Shown here: piece by piece, positions 8,097 to 16,462 of the stretch | Layout: each line of letters opens with the position of its first letter | Position numbering within the stretch: position 1 is the first letter of the stretch | Origin: Alteribacter populi | GTDB taxonomy: Bacteria > Bacillota > Bacilli > Bacillales > Salisediminibacteriaceae | Length of the DNA stretch: 64,000 nucleotides | Reading direction: 5' to 3' | NCBI RefSeq assembly: GCF_002352765.1 | Contig: NZ_KZ293963.1 | Span: forward strand, 62,001 to 126,000 | Translations under genes and position numbers: made by a program | The notes under the pieces: generated by a model | Told to the model about the DNA's origin: nothing | Databases searched by the model: none | The model's input: only the letters and a program-made list of their open reading frames with translations

Positions 8097-9377
8097 TTAC
8101 GCTGCCTTGTTCTGAGGATAGTTGGAAGAGTCTATCAACATTCTCTCAGGGTCAAACATTGCCTGTTTCTTGCTAAGTCCATGGAACACCTGAAGCAGCT
8201 TTCTGCATAGCACAACCATTGCTTCTTTCTTGGTCAGTGGATTTTGTTCCCGTGAGTGATAATGCATGTACAGTTGACGAAAGCTTGCATTGTTCTGAAT
8301 GAGCGGAAGGATCGCTTTATAAAGTAAGGCTCGTAGTCGTTTTCTTCCGCGTTTAGAGATCTTCTTTGTGCCTTTATGCTGACCTGAACTGTTCTCACGC
8401 AACGTAAGTCCCGCTAGCTTAATGAGTTGGCGTGGATGCCTGTAATTGCGCATAGAGCCTGTTTCAGCCAATAACTCGCTTACAGTGTTCTCGCTGATTC
8501 CCGGAATGGAGACGAGGTACTGAAACTCTTCTAATGACTGGGCCTGCTCAACCATCTGGGAAGTCACCTCTTCAAGTTGTGATTCCAATAGTTCCAGCTG
8601 TTGAACAAGGCTGCGAATCTCCAGCCGTGACATTTCCTGACTGCGTGTTACGCCAATAGAGTGACGAGCCACTTCAATCAGGGTCACCATTTTGGGTTTC
8701 CCAGCATACTTGGCGCCAGCTTTCTTCTGTTGCCTGACCATCTCTTCGACAGACAAATGTGGAACATCCTGGGGAAGAGGTGTCAGCTTTAAAACGGCAA
8801 GAGCTTGTTGGCCCAATTCACTGAAGACTTGATTGAATTCCGGAAAGTAAAGATCCTTCCATCGCTGTATCCTGTTTTTTACGGAAGAGATATCTTTTCG
8901 TAATCGTTCCCGGATTGCGGATCCATGCCTCATGTGATGTTCAGCGGTTGTCATCTTCCGCGGTATACTAAAATAGCCGTTAGGAAGAAGTTTCGCTATA
9001 ACGCGTGCATCTTTAGCGTCGTTCTTCGTTTGAGAATTATCGTCCATTTCCTTGGATTGTTTTACATGCATTGGATTGACGATGACAAAAGGGAATTCGA
9101 AAGCCTCCAGCATAGCCGCAAGGTTCATCCAGTAGTGGCCGGTTGCTTCAAAACCGATGAGCACATTTGATTTGTTGTGTGTCTCCATCAGTTGTCTAAC
9201 AGCCTGCTCAAAATGGATGAAACCATCTTTTGACTGGTGGATGCGCCATACTTTCGTTAATTCGCGTCCGCGCAAATCGACGGCACAGGCATAGTGATTC
9301 TTTTTTGCAATATCGATTCCAATAACTAGAGTGTTTTCGTTGACTTGATTAATTCGTTCATTTCTACTACGATTCAT
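8097..9377 (-). CDS. IS110-family transposase (DEDD recombinase)
   Basis: The 426-residue protein has the N-terminal RuvC-like DEDD domain: Asp22 in 'IGIDIAKKNH', Glu77 in 'GFEATGHYW', and Asp120/Asp123 in 'KNDAKDARVIA'. The C-terminal Transposase_20 domain shows 'SIPGISENT', 'LAGLTLRENSSGQHKG' and a basic tail; the catalytic serine probably lies in the 'NSSG' segment. It is full length with no stop, so the element may be active. The start is the ATG at 9377 behind AAAGGAGG; an upstream in-frame ATG at 9500 has no such site. The family performs cut-and-paste-like recombination guided by a bridge RNA. Confidence 0.93.
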   Translation of the reverse strand: MNRSRNERINQVNENTLVIGIDIAKKNHYACAVDLRGRELTKVWRIHQSKDGFIHFEQAVRQLMETHNKSNVLIGFEATGHYWMNLAAMLEAFEFPFVIVNPMHVKQSKEMDDNSQTKNDAKDARVIAKLLPNGYFSIPRKMTTAEHHMRHGSAIRERLRKDISSVKNRIQRWKDLYFPEFNQVFSELGQQALAVLKLTPLPQDVPHLSVEEMVRQQKKAGAKYAGKPKMVTLIEVARHSIGVTRSQEMSRLEIRSLVQQLELLESQLEEVTSQMVEQAQSLEEFQYLVSIPGISENTVSELLAETGSMRNYRHPRQLIKLAGLTLRENSSGQHKGTKKISKRGRKRLRALLYKAILPLIQNNASFRQLYMHYHSREQNPLTKKEAMVVLCRKLLQVFHGLSKKQAMFDPERMLIDSSNYPQNKAA

Positions 9378-9523
9378 GAAGGGTTCCTCCTTTGTGATTG
9401 CTGGTTTGTTTTTGCACCTTGCATCATATCGGAGGATCCTTTTTTTATCAATAGGGGTAAAACCTATCCGACAGGAATGCTCCAGCAGGAAAAGCAACAA
9501 CGGTCTTCTTGCGACGAGGAACC

Positions 9524-9557
9524 GCAGGAGCAGCAGAGTCGCAGGAGCAGCAGAGTC
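9524..9557 (+). repeat. 17-bp tandem duplication near the IS110 5' flank
   Basis: GCAGGAGCAGCAGAGTC occurs twice head-to-tail (9524-9540, 9541-9557), followed by a partial third GCAG. It lies upstream of the transposase gene and close to the expected right end of the insertion sequence. Confidence 0.85.
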
Positions 9558-9649
9558 GCAGTAAGCACGCCTTTCGCGAATGAGGACCTTTGTATTTGAG
9601 CTCTTGAGTTATTCAGCAATCCCTAAATAGCAACGAAAACAGAACAGCC

Positions 9650-9806
9650 AAAATTAAAACTGCTTAATTAGGCGAGCAAAGAATTCTTTGGATACCTCCT
9701 TTTGAAGGCAGTGTGGTTTGTTATTTTATTATATGAATGATACAGAAGAAATAGGTGAGGAAAATAAAATGAATGAATAGACGGAAAAGACAGACTCTCC
9801 GTCTAT
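9650..9806. other. Spacer between the split repeat and the mrp terminators
   Basis: This is AT-rich sequence without a supported gene. A GAGGAAAATAAAATG stretch near 9757 starts only a four-codon frame. No function is visible. Confidence 0.5.
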
Positions 9807-9843
9807 ATTTGAAAACCCCTGGCTATGTCAGGGGTTTTCAAAT
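9807..9843. terminator. Strong hairpin downstream of the mrp operon
   Basis: A perfect 15-bp stem pairs ATTTGAAAACCCCTG (9807-9821) with CAGGGGTTTTCAAAT (9829-9843) around a 7-base loop. It is symmetrical and can act on both strands. It is a second barrier after the T-tailed hairpin at 9848-9895. Confidence 0.7.
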
Positions 9844-9847
9844 ACAT

Positions 9848-9895
9848 AAAAAAATACCGCTTAAACGATGATTTAACATCAGAATTTAAGCGGTA
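9848..9895 (-). terminator. Intrinsic terminator of the mrp operon
   Basis: On the minus strand TACCGCTTAAA pairs with TTTAAGCGGTA (9895-9885 with 9865-9855), and seven Ts follow. It lies 70 bases past the mrpG stop. Confidence 0.8.
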
Positions 9896-9964
9896 AATTG
9901 AGTTACAAGTTTTGTGCATCTAAGGCTTCCACGATTTCTAATAAAAGACTATATGCAGTTTTTA

Positions 9965-10324
9965 TTATTGGTTTTGTCCTTTTTGCTTATACTTCTTGAT
10001 ATCTTTTCCTAAATCGTCTTGAATACTTTTATCCCAGAGCTCAACGCCGACATTATAAGCGGATTTAGAGATCATAAATCCAGCTACGGGGGCGGTTAGG
10101 AAGACAAAGAGAATCGTAAGTAAGAACTTCCCAACAAACATTCCTTGAACGACAAGAAAATAGATGAACACTCCAATCATGATACTAATGACTCCCAAAG
10201 TCGCACTTTTTGTCGCTGCATGAAGGCGTCCATAGACATCAGGAAATCTTAGAATTCCAATGGAACCGATCGCTGTCAATGCTGCACCGAGAAGGAGGAA
10301 AATACTAATCACTACTTCGATCAA
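9965..10324 (-). CDS. mrpG: Mrp Na+/H+ antiporter subunit G
   Basis: The 119-residue membrane subunit has three transmembrane segments and the hallmark 'RFPDVYGRLHAATKS' of MrpG/PhaG. It is the last gene of the seven-gene mrp operon and overlaps the end of mrpF. The start chosen is TTG at 10324, which stands 8 bases after AGGAGG. The ATG at 10342 overlaps that same ribosome binding site and would add residues not found in relatives. The subunit is required for assembly and activity of the hetero-oligomeric Na+/H+ antiporter in the cytoplasmic membrane. Confidence 0.93.
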   Translation of the reverse strand: MIEVVISIFLLLGAALTAIGSIGILRFPDVYGRLHAATKSATLGVISIMIGVFIYFLVVQGMFVGKFLLTILFVFLTAPVAGFMISKSAYNVGVELWDKSIQDDLGKDIKKYKQKGQNQ

Positions 10325-10586
10325 AGACGACACCTCCTTCAATAAATTTGGCCAAGGCGATGGAGCCGATGAATGCCAAAATCGCGATCACGAGAATAAC
10401 TTCAGAATACGCAAGCGTATTTTGGATGAGCATGATAATGCCAATGAATCCAATGAGGTTAATTCCGATTGTATCTAAGGCGGCAACCCGGTCTGAAAGT
10501 GTTGGTCCAATTACGACTCTAATAAACAAGACAGAGATTGATATAGCCATTAAAACGAGACAAATGTTAGCTATCGTATAAACCAT
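10305..10586 (-). CDS. mrpF: Mrp Na+/H+ antiporter subunit F
   Basis: The 93-residue protein has three membrane segments and the family signature 'GPTLSDRVAALDTIG'. The ATG at 10586 follows the mrpE stop directly, and its GGAGGTGA ribosome binding site lies inside the end of mrpE, so translation is coupled. MrpF is an essential small subunit of the Mrp complex; in some Bacillus its homologue has also been linked to bile-salt (cholate) resistance. Confidence 0.93.
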   Translation of the reverse strand: MVYTIANICLVLMAISISVLFIRVVIGPTLSDRVAALDTIGINLIGFIGIIMLIQNTLAYSEVILVIAILAFIGSIALAKFIEGGVVFDRSSD

Positions 10587-11063
10587 TTAGTGGGTCACCT
10601 CCATGATTGCTTTTTCAAACGATGAATGAATCTCTTCAATGGCTTTCTCTTTGTCCGGAACATGGATCGAGTGAACATAAATCGTTCTCCCATCCGGGGA
10701 GAAATTCATTGAAAGTGTACCTGGTGTAAGGGAGATTAATGTAGCTAGTAATGTTACTTCCCAATCAGTTTTAAGCTTTGTTGGAACCGCTATGATTCCC
10801 GGTTCGACATCTAATTTCGGGCTTAAGATAATTCGAACAACATCGATATTTGACAAAATCAATTTGTAGATGAACAGTAAGATTAATTTCACAGTGGCTA
10901 TGACGCGTGTGAAATAAAATCTGAACTGTAGAAAGCGTCTTAAGAAAAATAAGATTAACAGCCCGACAATATATCCTATTCCGAATTCCACGAGCGAGGT
11001 TTCATTTCTTAAGAGCATCCAAATAAACGCAAGTGCAACATTAATCAGTATTTGAAAAGCCAT
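10587..11063 (-). CDS. mrpE: Mrp Na+/H+ antiporter subunit E
   Basis: The 158-residue membrane protein resembles MrpE/PhaE: two N-terminal membrane helices followed by a cytoplasmic domain with 'TLISLTPGTLSMNFSPDGRTIYVH'. An AAGGAG site precedes the ATG at 11063. It sits between mrpD and mrpF in the usual order. The subunit supports stability and full activity of the antiporter rather than carrying ions itself. Confidence 0.92.
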   Translation of the reverse strand: MAFQILINVALAFIWMLLRNETSLVEFGIGYIVGLLILFFLRRFLQFRFYFTRVIATVKLILLFIYKLILSNIDVVRIILSPKLDVEPGIIAVPTKLKTDWEVTLLATLISLTPGTLSMNFSPDGRTIYVHSIHVPDKEKAIEEIHSSFEKAIMEVTH

Positions 11064-11068
11064 TTTAC

Positions 11069-12550
11069 CTACTCCTTAAGAACAGAATTTATATATATCG
11101 ATGGGTCTAATAACTGTTCAGCAACCTCCATTGAGAATGAAAAGATCGGTTCAGCTGCAATCCCCAGAATAACTGTCAATGCTACTAAAGGTAGAATTGG
11201 CAGTAAAAGTGGAAGAATCGGTTTTTTCTTTTCTTCACCTTTTAATGTTTCTTCTCCCCAGAACACATAGATGAAGATTTTCATCATGGAAAAGAGGGTG
11301 AGTAGGCCTACGATTAAGCTGATAAAGATAATAAAGTAACGTTCTTCCTGAATCCCGGAAAGGATTAATGCAAACTTACTGAAAAATCCACTTAATGGCG
11401 GAATACCGGCTAATGAGATAGCTGAGACTAAGAAAAGCCAGCCGAGAGCCGGATACGATTTTAGCAATCCACTCATTTTCTTTAAATCTGTCGTTCCGGT
11501 AATTTTCTCTGTCGCGCCGCAAAATAAGAATAGCGCTGCTTTTACGATAATGTGGTGAGCGATATAATAAATCGCACCAGCAAGTGCAAGTGGTGTAAAC
11601 AGCCCGAGACCTAAAGCCATATAACCTACCTGACTTATAATGTGATAGGAGAGAATTCGTTTGAAATCAAACTGGGAAACGGCTCCTAAAACACCAAAGA
11701 ACATTGTTCCGCCAGCTAAAAATAAAATAATGTTATGCGTAAAACCAGGGTCATGCACAAAGATTAGAGTGAACGTCCGGATAATCGCATAAATGCCGAC
11801 TTTTGTTAAGAGGCCACCAAAAAGTGCTGCAATGGCAGACGGTGGTCCATAATAAGAATTTGGTAACCAGAAATAAAGAGGGAAAAGTGCCCCTTTCATT
11901 CCAAAAACGATTAAAAATAAGATGGCGATAGCATTTAATACACCGGTTTGTTCAAGTTCAGCCACTTTTACAGCAATATCAGCCATATTCAGTGTGCCAG
12001 TTATCCCGTAAATATAAGCAATACCTACGATAAAGAACATAGAAGCAAACACATTAATAACAACGTATTTAAACGATTCTCGAAGCTGGTACTTTGTTCC
12101 TCCGTGAACAATAAGGACATAAGAAGCGATTAACATAACTTCAAAGAATACGAATAAGTTAAACAAGTCACCTGTTAAAAAAGCTCCGTGAACCCCTGTT
12201 AGTAGAAACAAGTAAAGAGGATAGAAGTAAAACTTTTCTCGTTCTTGACTGATAGTTTGAAAGGCGAAGAATAAACAAACAACGCCGACAATACTTGATA
12301 AAATGACCATCAGACTTGAAAAAAGGTCCCCAACAAGTACGATACCAAACGGAGGAACCCAGCCGCTTAATTCAATTGTTTGAATGCCGTCGGTATAGAT
12401 GATGTAAGTGATATAAAAGGAAACAACGAGCATTACCAGAGTAGTTAAAGCACTGATCCAACGTTGTACTCGTGGGTACGCTTTAAAAAAGATGAGTATG
12501 GTACCTACGATGAATGGAAGTAGAATTGGAACAAGTAATAAATTATTCAT
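11069..12550 (-). CDS. mrpD: Mrp Na+/H+ antiporter subunit D (NuoM/NuoN-like)
   Basis: The 493-residue, about 14-helix protein belongs to the proton-conducting antiporter family shared with complex I subunits. Conserved segments include 'GDLFNLFVFFEVMLIASY' (with the key Glu), 'GMKGALFPLYFWLPNSY' (with the key Lys) and 'AGIPPLSGFFSKF'. The start at the second ATG (12550, MNNLLLVPILLPF) matches relatives and gives correct spacing to GAGGGG; the ATG at 12556 is too close. It overlaps the end of mrpC. Together with MrpA it forms the ion-translocating part of the complex. Confidence 0.94.
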   Translation of the reverse strand: MNNLLLVPILLPFIVGTILIFFKAYPRVQRWISALTTLVMLVVSFYITYIIYTDGIQTIELSGWVPPFGIVLVGDLFSSLMVILSSIVGVVCLFFAFQTISQEREKFYFYPLYLFLLTGVHGAFLTGDLFNLFVFFEVMLIASYVLIVHGGTKYQLRESFKYVVINVFASMFFIVGIAYIYGITGTLNMADIAVKVAELEQTGVLNAIAILFLIVFGMKGALFPLYFWLPNSYYGPPSAIAALFGGLLTKVGIYAIIRTFTLIFVHDPGFTHNIILFLAGGTMFFGVLGAVSQFDFKRILSYHIISQVGYMALGLGLFTPLALAGAIYYIAHHIIVKAALFLFCGATEKITGTTDLKKMSGLLKSYPALGWLFLVSAISLAGIPPLSGFFSKFALILSGIQEERYFIIFISLIVGLLTLFSMMKIFIYVFWGEETLKGEEKKKPILPLLLPILPLVALTVILGIAAEPIFSFSMEVAEQLLDPSIYINSVLKE

Positions 12551-12881
12551 CTGCATGACCCCTCAATTTATCCAGTTTATCTGTCTGGTGTGATTTGTAC
12601 GTTCGGTACGCAAGCACAAGTAAGAAAGCAGTCACACCAAAGCTAATGACAATTGCCGTTAAAATTAATGCTTGTGGCAGGGGATCTGCATAAAGTCCGG
12701 CGTCTTCCCCTAATAAAGGAGGAGCCCCTTCTTTAAGACCGGACAGCGTTAAGAGGAGTAAATGAGCACCATGGGAAAGCATGATGATGCCCAAAATAAC
12801 TCTCAATAAGCTATTGGTAAGAATTAAATAGGTGCTTACAGAAAAGATGATGCCTATTAGAAGGATCATTAAGATTTCCAT
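12543..12881 (-). CDS. mrpC: Mrp Na+/H+ antiporter subunit C (NuoK-like)
   Basis: The 112-residue, three-helix membrane protein resembles NuoK/MnhC, with 'LLRVILGIIMLSHGAHLLLL' and 'DPLPQALILTAIVISFGVTA'. The ATG at 12881 shares bases with the mrpB stop (TAATG), with a GGGGGATG site upstream. It is a small channel-like subunit next to MrpD in the assembled complex. Confidence 0.94.
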   Translation of the reverse strand: MEILMILLIGIIFSVSTYLILTNSLLRVILGIIMLSHGAHLLLLTLSGLKEGAPPLLGEDAGLYADPLPQALILTAIVISFGVTAFLLVLAYRTYKSHQTDKLDKLRGHADE

Positions 12882-13306
12882 TATGCTTCATCCCCCGCAA
12901 TCGTCAGTATAATAAGTAATGCGACAGCTACTACAACGAGATATATTCCTAAATCAAATGGTAGTGCTGTTGTTAATTCGATTTCTCCCAATATTGGTAC
13001 AGTGTAGTATTCGAAGTATTGTGTGAGAAACGGATCACCAAAAAACATACTGTTAATACCAGTCGCAATACCAATCAAAAGTCCAATCGCAATAAACTTT
13101 TCATAGTCGATTGGGAGGACTTTTTTAATTCGATCTAAGTCGAAGCTTAAATAAAGGAGGAGGAGGGCAGATGCTGTCATCAGACCTCCGATGAAGCCTC
13201 CTCCTGGATTGTTATGTCCTGCAAAGAACAAATAGATCGAAAACGAAAGGATAATCAAGGCTACGATTCGTGATATAGTATGGAGCATCACATTGTTTGT
13301 CTTCAC
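12881..13306 (-). CDS. mrpB: Mrp Na+/H+ antiporter subunit B
   Basis: The 141-residue membrane protein has the MnhB/MrpB signature 'GHNNPGGGFIGGLMTASALLL' and four predicted helices. The start is GTG at 13306, which overlaps the mrpA stop as GTGA. The GGAGG ribosome binding site is inside the end of mrpA, so the two are translationally coupled. It is present as a separate gene, as in the Bacillus group 1 mrp operons, where MrpA carries its own MrpB-like domain at the C-terminus. Confidence 0.94.
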   Translation of the reverse strand: MKTNNVMLHTISRIVALIILSFSIYLFFAGHNNPGGGFIGGLMTASALLLLYLSFDLDRIKKVLPIDYEKFIAIGLLIGIATGINSMFFGDPFLTQYFEYYTVPILGEIELTTALPFDLGIYLVVVAVALLIILTIAGDEA

Positions 13307-15714
13307 ACGTCTTCGCCTCCTTTGAGTCTAAGTTTAATTAAGGCAACGACTCCAAGTGCAGCAATTCCAAGAACGAGGACTTCAAGGAGTGTATCAAGTG
13401 CCCGGAAGTCTACAAGGATGACGTTAACCATATTGTTACCGCCAGCAAGTTCATAGGCATTTTCTTTAAAGAATTCAGAAATACCTTCAAATTGAGCTGA
13501 ATTTGAAAGAGCTAATGTACTTAAACCAATGAGAGATACGATTAAACCTACTGAGATTGAAATGACGAGGTTTAACCACTTAAATACAGGTTTGAAGCCC
13601 TCTTTTTTAAGCTCAGGAAGATGATAAAAGCTGAGCAGGAGTAGAACAACCATTACAGTTTCTACAAGGAGCTGTGTTAAAGCCAAGTCAGGTGCTCGGA
13701 AGACAACAAATAGCAAGGCAATTAAGAAGCCGACAACACCGAGAACGATTATGGCTGTAATTCTGTGTTTAATAAATGGCAAGATTAAGGAAACTCCTGC
13801 GGTAAGTGCAATTAAAATTGCAATATAAGGCGAGATTGGAGCTACATTGTTCATGTCGATTGAAAATGTAAAGGCATCAAACCAAAACATTGTCATCGTC
13901 AGAGCTCCTACCATGAATATTGTCATGTAGACGAAATAATCACGCAAAAGTCCTGTCATTTGAATATCCGTAATAGCTTGAGAACCGGTAACCAGCTTCT
14001 CTAACCCCGTGTCATAGACTCGGTTAAGTGGATCTCTTTCGCGCAAGAAGAAGTATGTTTCTTGCCACTTATTTAAGTTCATAAAGATGAGAGAACCAAA
14101 TACAATTACACCGATGGTCATGAAAAGTTCTGTATTTAAACCGTGCCAGTGATAAATGTTAGGAGCGAATTCAAATCCAGGTAAAATCGAATTCATGACG
14201 GGTTCAATGATTGTATAAGATAAAATATTTGGGAAAAGCCCGATAATAACAACCATAGAGATGAGAATAATTGGAGAAATAAGCAAGCCAATTGGTGCCT
14301 CGTGAGCTTCTTTTTCCAATTTTTCAGGCTGGTGTTTCCCTAAGAACGTTCTAAAGAACATAATCAGGCAGTACAAGAACGTAAAAATACTTGCGATCCA
14401 TGCTAAGACCGGGAAAAGTAACCCGAAATTCTCAACCTGGAAAATTTGAAGTGTGGATGCTTCTAACACACCTGTAAAAAACATCTCTTTACTTAAGAAA
14501 CCATTAAATGGCGGTAAACCGGCCATAGATGCTAAACCAATTAAACTGATCGTAAATGTTATTGGCATAATTGTCATCAAGCCACCGAGACGCCTAATGT
14601 CCCTTGTCCCTGTTTCGTGGTCGATGATACCGACAGCCATGAATAATCCGCCTTTAAAGGTTGCGTGATTAATAAGGTGGAAAACAGCTGCCATAATCGC
14701 TACTGTATAAACCATCCCCTCTTCTGCAACTTCAAAGTAGAGAGCTGCTGAGCCAAGCCCAAGTAATGACATGATTAACCCTAACTGACTGACTGTTGAA
14801 AAAGCTAATATCCCTTTTAAATCTTTTTGTCTAATAGCGGAAATGGAACCCCAGGTCAAGGTAATAATCCCTGCAATGGAAATAATCCAGAACCAGACAC
14901 TTGTACCACCGAATACGGGTGTAAGTCTGGCAACAAGGTAGATTCCTGCTTTAACCATTGTTGCTGAGTGTAGGTACGCACTGACAGGTGTCGGTGCTTC
15001 CATTGCATCTGGTAACCAGATATGAAAAGGAAATTGTGCTGACTTTGTAAATGCTCCAAGTAATACAAGCACAACCGTTGGGACTAACAATGGACTGTTA
15101 ATGACAACATCACTTTGCGCAATGATTTCTTGAATACTAAAGGTACCTGTTATTACATAAAGCAGTGAGAAACCAGCGAGCATTGCAAAACCGCCCGTTA
15201 CTGTAATCAACATTGATTTCTGTGCACCGTATCGAGACTTTTCTTTATGGAACCAATAGGCAATGAGCAAAGATGAAGCTAAACTTGTTAATTCCCAGAA
15301 AACATAGATCACAATTAGGTTATCAGATAAAACGACACCAAGCATAGCTCCCATAAACATAAGCAAATAAACATAGAAGTTATTTAAAGGTTCGTCCTTT
15401 TTGTTTGCAATATAGAAGATGGAGTATAGAACGACTAATGCTCCAATTCCAGTTATGAGCAAGGCAAAAAGGAGACTCAATCCATCCAGGTGAATGGTGA
15501 AGTTAATATCTAATGACGGAACCCACGGGACAGAGTGAGTAACCGGTTCGAATCCAGGACCTACCGTTACGAATTGGATCAAGTATGCAAATAAAATGAT
15601 CGGTAAAGGTAGGATAAACCACCCTGTATGTATGTTCCGAAACCATTTATAAAGAAAAGGAATAAAGATTGCTAATATAAATGGTGATAAAACAAGCCAA
15701 TGCAATAAAGACAA
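13303..15714 (-). CDS. mrpA: Mrp Na+/H+ antiporter subunit A (NuoL-like)
   Basis: The 803-residue first and largest subunit has a NuoL-like core (residues about 60-500, with 'VFWELTSLASSLLIAYW' and 'GAFTKSAQFPFHIWLPDAM') followed by a DUF4040/MrpB-like C-terminal part ('FRAPDLALTQLLVETVMVVLL'). It probably binds Na+ and moves protons. The Mrp complex exchanges cytoplasmic Na+ for external H+ and is central to alkaliphily and salt tolerance in Bacillaceae. TTG at 15714 is chosen as start because it lies 8 bases after AGGAGG and gives the length and start seen in relatives; the ATG at 15735 precedes that site. Confidence 0.94.
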   Translation of the reverse strand: MSLLHWLVLSPFILAIFIPFLYKWFRNIHTGWFILPLPIILFAYLIQFVTVGPGFEPVTHSVPWVPSLDINFTIHLDGLSLLFALLITGIGALVVLYSIFYIANKKDEPLNNFYVYLLMFMGAMLGVVLSDNLIVIYVFWELTSLASSLLIAYWFHKEKSRYGAQKSMLITVTGGFAMLAGFSLLYVITGTFSIQEIIAQSDVVINSPLLVPTVVLVLLGAFTKSAQFPFHIWLPDAMEAPTPVSAYLHSATMVKAGIYLVARLTPVFGGTSVWFWIISIAGIITLTWGSISAIRQKDLKGILAFSTVSQLGLIMSLLGLGSAALYFEVAEEGMVYTVAIMAAVFHLINHATFKGGLFMAVGIIDHETGTRDIRRLGGLMTIMPITFTISLIGLASMAGLPPFNGFLSKEMFFTGVLEASTLQIFQVENFGLLFPVLAWIASIFTFLYCLIMFFRTFLGKHQPEKLEKEAHEAPIGLLISPIILISMVVIIGLFPNILSYTIIEPVMNSILPGFEFAPNIYHWHGLNTELFMTIGVIVFGSLIFMNLNKWQETYFFLRERDPLNRVYDTGLEKLVTGSQAITDIQMTGLLRDYFVYMTIFMVGALTMTMFWFDAFTFSIDMNNVAPISPYIAILIALTAGVSLILPFIKHRITAIIVLGVVGFLIALLFVVFRAPDLALTQLLVETVMVVLLLLSFYHLPELKKEGFKPVFKWLNLVISISVGLIVSLIGLSTLALSNSAQFEGISEFFKENAYELAGGNNMVNVILVDFRALDTLLEVLVLGIAALGVVALIKLRLKGGEDV

Positions 15715-15735
15715 GTGAGAGACCTCCTCTTTCAT

Positions 15736-16192
15736 ATTTTTTTGTTACACTTTTAGTGCAGGTTAACTTTGTAAAGAATAAAAGTGTACTTCCAACTAAA
15801 ACTTCCACCATTAGGGCTAGGCGGACAGTAAAGTTTCAATTTAGGACAAGGGATTTTTTTGGTGTGCTATTTAAACGCAAGTAAAATTATAATATAAATC
15901 AAGTTGCCTTGCATCCTTCGTACACCCGGGATAATCGTGAATTTTTGGTTTTCTTAAATAAGAAGAAACACATCATCTCACAGAAAAATTCTTATTTTTT
16001 TGACAAGAATAAACGAACGATAGTGAAAGTTAATTTTGTTGATTTGACGGACTTCAGTTTAGTTTGTACTAGTAACACTGCTTATATGAATAAAAAAAGA
16101 ATAAAAAAACAATTAGCAAAAAGCAGCATAGACGACAACCACCTATACCAATTCGTTTTTTTTAAGCATTTAAGGTATATTAGGCACAAAAA
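15736..16192. other. Long AT-rich spacer upstream of mrpA
   Basis: About 480 bases lie between mrpA and the small gene at 16230. No convincing mrp promoter could be picked out by eye. A 98-codon frame at 15909-16205 lacks a ribosome binding site and has a biased, lysine-rich composition, so it is not called. A possible plus-strand promoter (TTGACG, 17 bases, TACTAG at 16044-16072) could serve the small gene at 16230. Confidence 0.4.
16044..16072 (+). promoter_or_regulatory. Possible sigma-A promoter for the small gene at 16230
   Basis: TTGACG (16044-16049) and TACTAG (16067-16072) are 17 bases apart. No other good candidate lies between it and the small gene 160 bases downstream. Confidence 0.3.
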
Positions 16193-16228
16193 AATACCAC
16201 TCTAAAAGTAAGGAATAGGAGTGGTATT
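16186..16228 (-). terminator. Hairpin: minus-strand terminator for sda, overlapping the plus-strand RBS at 16230
   Basis: AATACCACTC (16193-16202) and GAGTGGTATT (16219-16228) form a perfect 10-bp stem. On the minus strand seven Ts follow, as in a terminator for sda, whose stop is about 235 bases upstream. On the plus strand the right arm overlaps the AGGAG ribosome binding site of the small gene at 16230, so the same hairpin could hide that site. Confidence 0.55.
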
Positions 16229-16229
16229 G

Positions 16230-16442
16230 ATGAAAAAGAAAATTTATATTTCGTTTGGTGTATTTTTTGCGCTATGTGTCGCCTCGATACCGTTGCATTT
16301 GGAAGTGACAAAAAATATTGTAGGTCGTCAAATAAACGCATTTGACGAAGAGCGTCTAGAAGGATATCAAGTAGATGGGCAGCTTTTGATCGATGACTTG
16401 AAGTTTCATCCGAGAGAATATATCCAGATCGAGCGCCGATGA
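16230..16442 (+). CDS. Small membrane-anchored hypothetical protein, 70 aa
   Basis: ATG 16230 stands 8 bases after AGGAG. The N-terminus 'MKKKIYISFGVFFALCVAS' is a typical signal anchor or uncleaved signal peptide. The remaining 50 residues are polar and end in 'QIERR'. No family was recognised. It converges with sda and lies on the opposite strand to sda's probable 3' untranslated region. The function is unknown, and it could be a spurious frame, although the ribosome binding site and hydrophobic start argue for a real gene. Confidence 0.45.
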   Translation: MKKKIYISFGVFFALCVASIPLHLEVTKNIVGRQINAFDEERLEGYQVDGQLLIDDLKFHPREYIQIERR

Positions 16443-16462
16443 AGGGAAGTCGGTGGTGTTCG

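Larger units (their letters stand above)
7840..9600 (-). mobile_element. IS110-family insertion sequence (limits approximate)
   Basis: One transposase gene is flanked by about 220-250 bp of non-coding DNA on each side. IS110 elements have no clear terminal inverted repeats, so the ends given are estimates between the recognisable halves of the host repeat. The downstream non-coding flank contains several small hairpins, as expected of a structured guide RNA region. Confidence 0.6.
7638..9649. repeat. Bacillaceae-type inverted-repeat element (family R2), split by an IS110 element
   Basis: The left end (7638, directly after the psd stop) starts GGCTGTTTTATAACGGTTGT. The right end (to 9649) is AATAGCAACGAAAACAGAAC followed by AGCC, its imperfect inverse. 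A core with CGGAGACTCC at about 7704 matches the GAGACTCCTGCGG core of the uninterrupted copy at 55580-56048. The interval between the ends is about 2 kb because an IS110-family insertion sequence sits inside. The exact break points within the repeat cannot be set by eye. Confidence 0.6.

Noticed and set aside
9345..9599. Overlapping 62- and 84-codon frames opposite the transposase start
   Set aside because: They arise from the IS flank and the 17-bp tandem duplication; no sign of coding selection.
15909..16205. 98-codon frame upstream of the small gene at 16230
   Set aside because: No ribosome binding site, lysine- and phenylalanine-heavy random-looking composition typical of AT-rich spacers, and no recognisable family.
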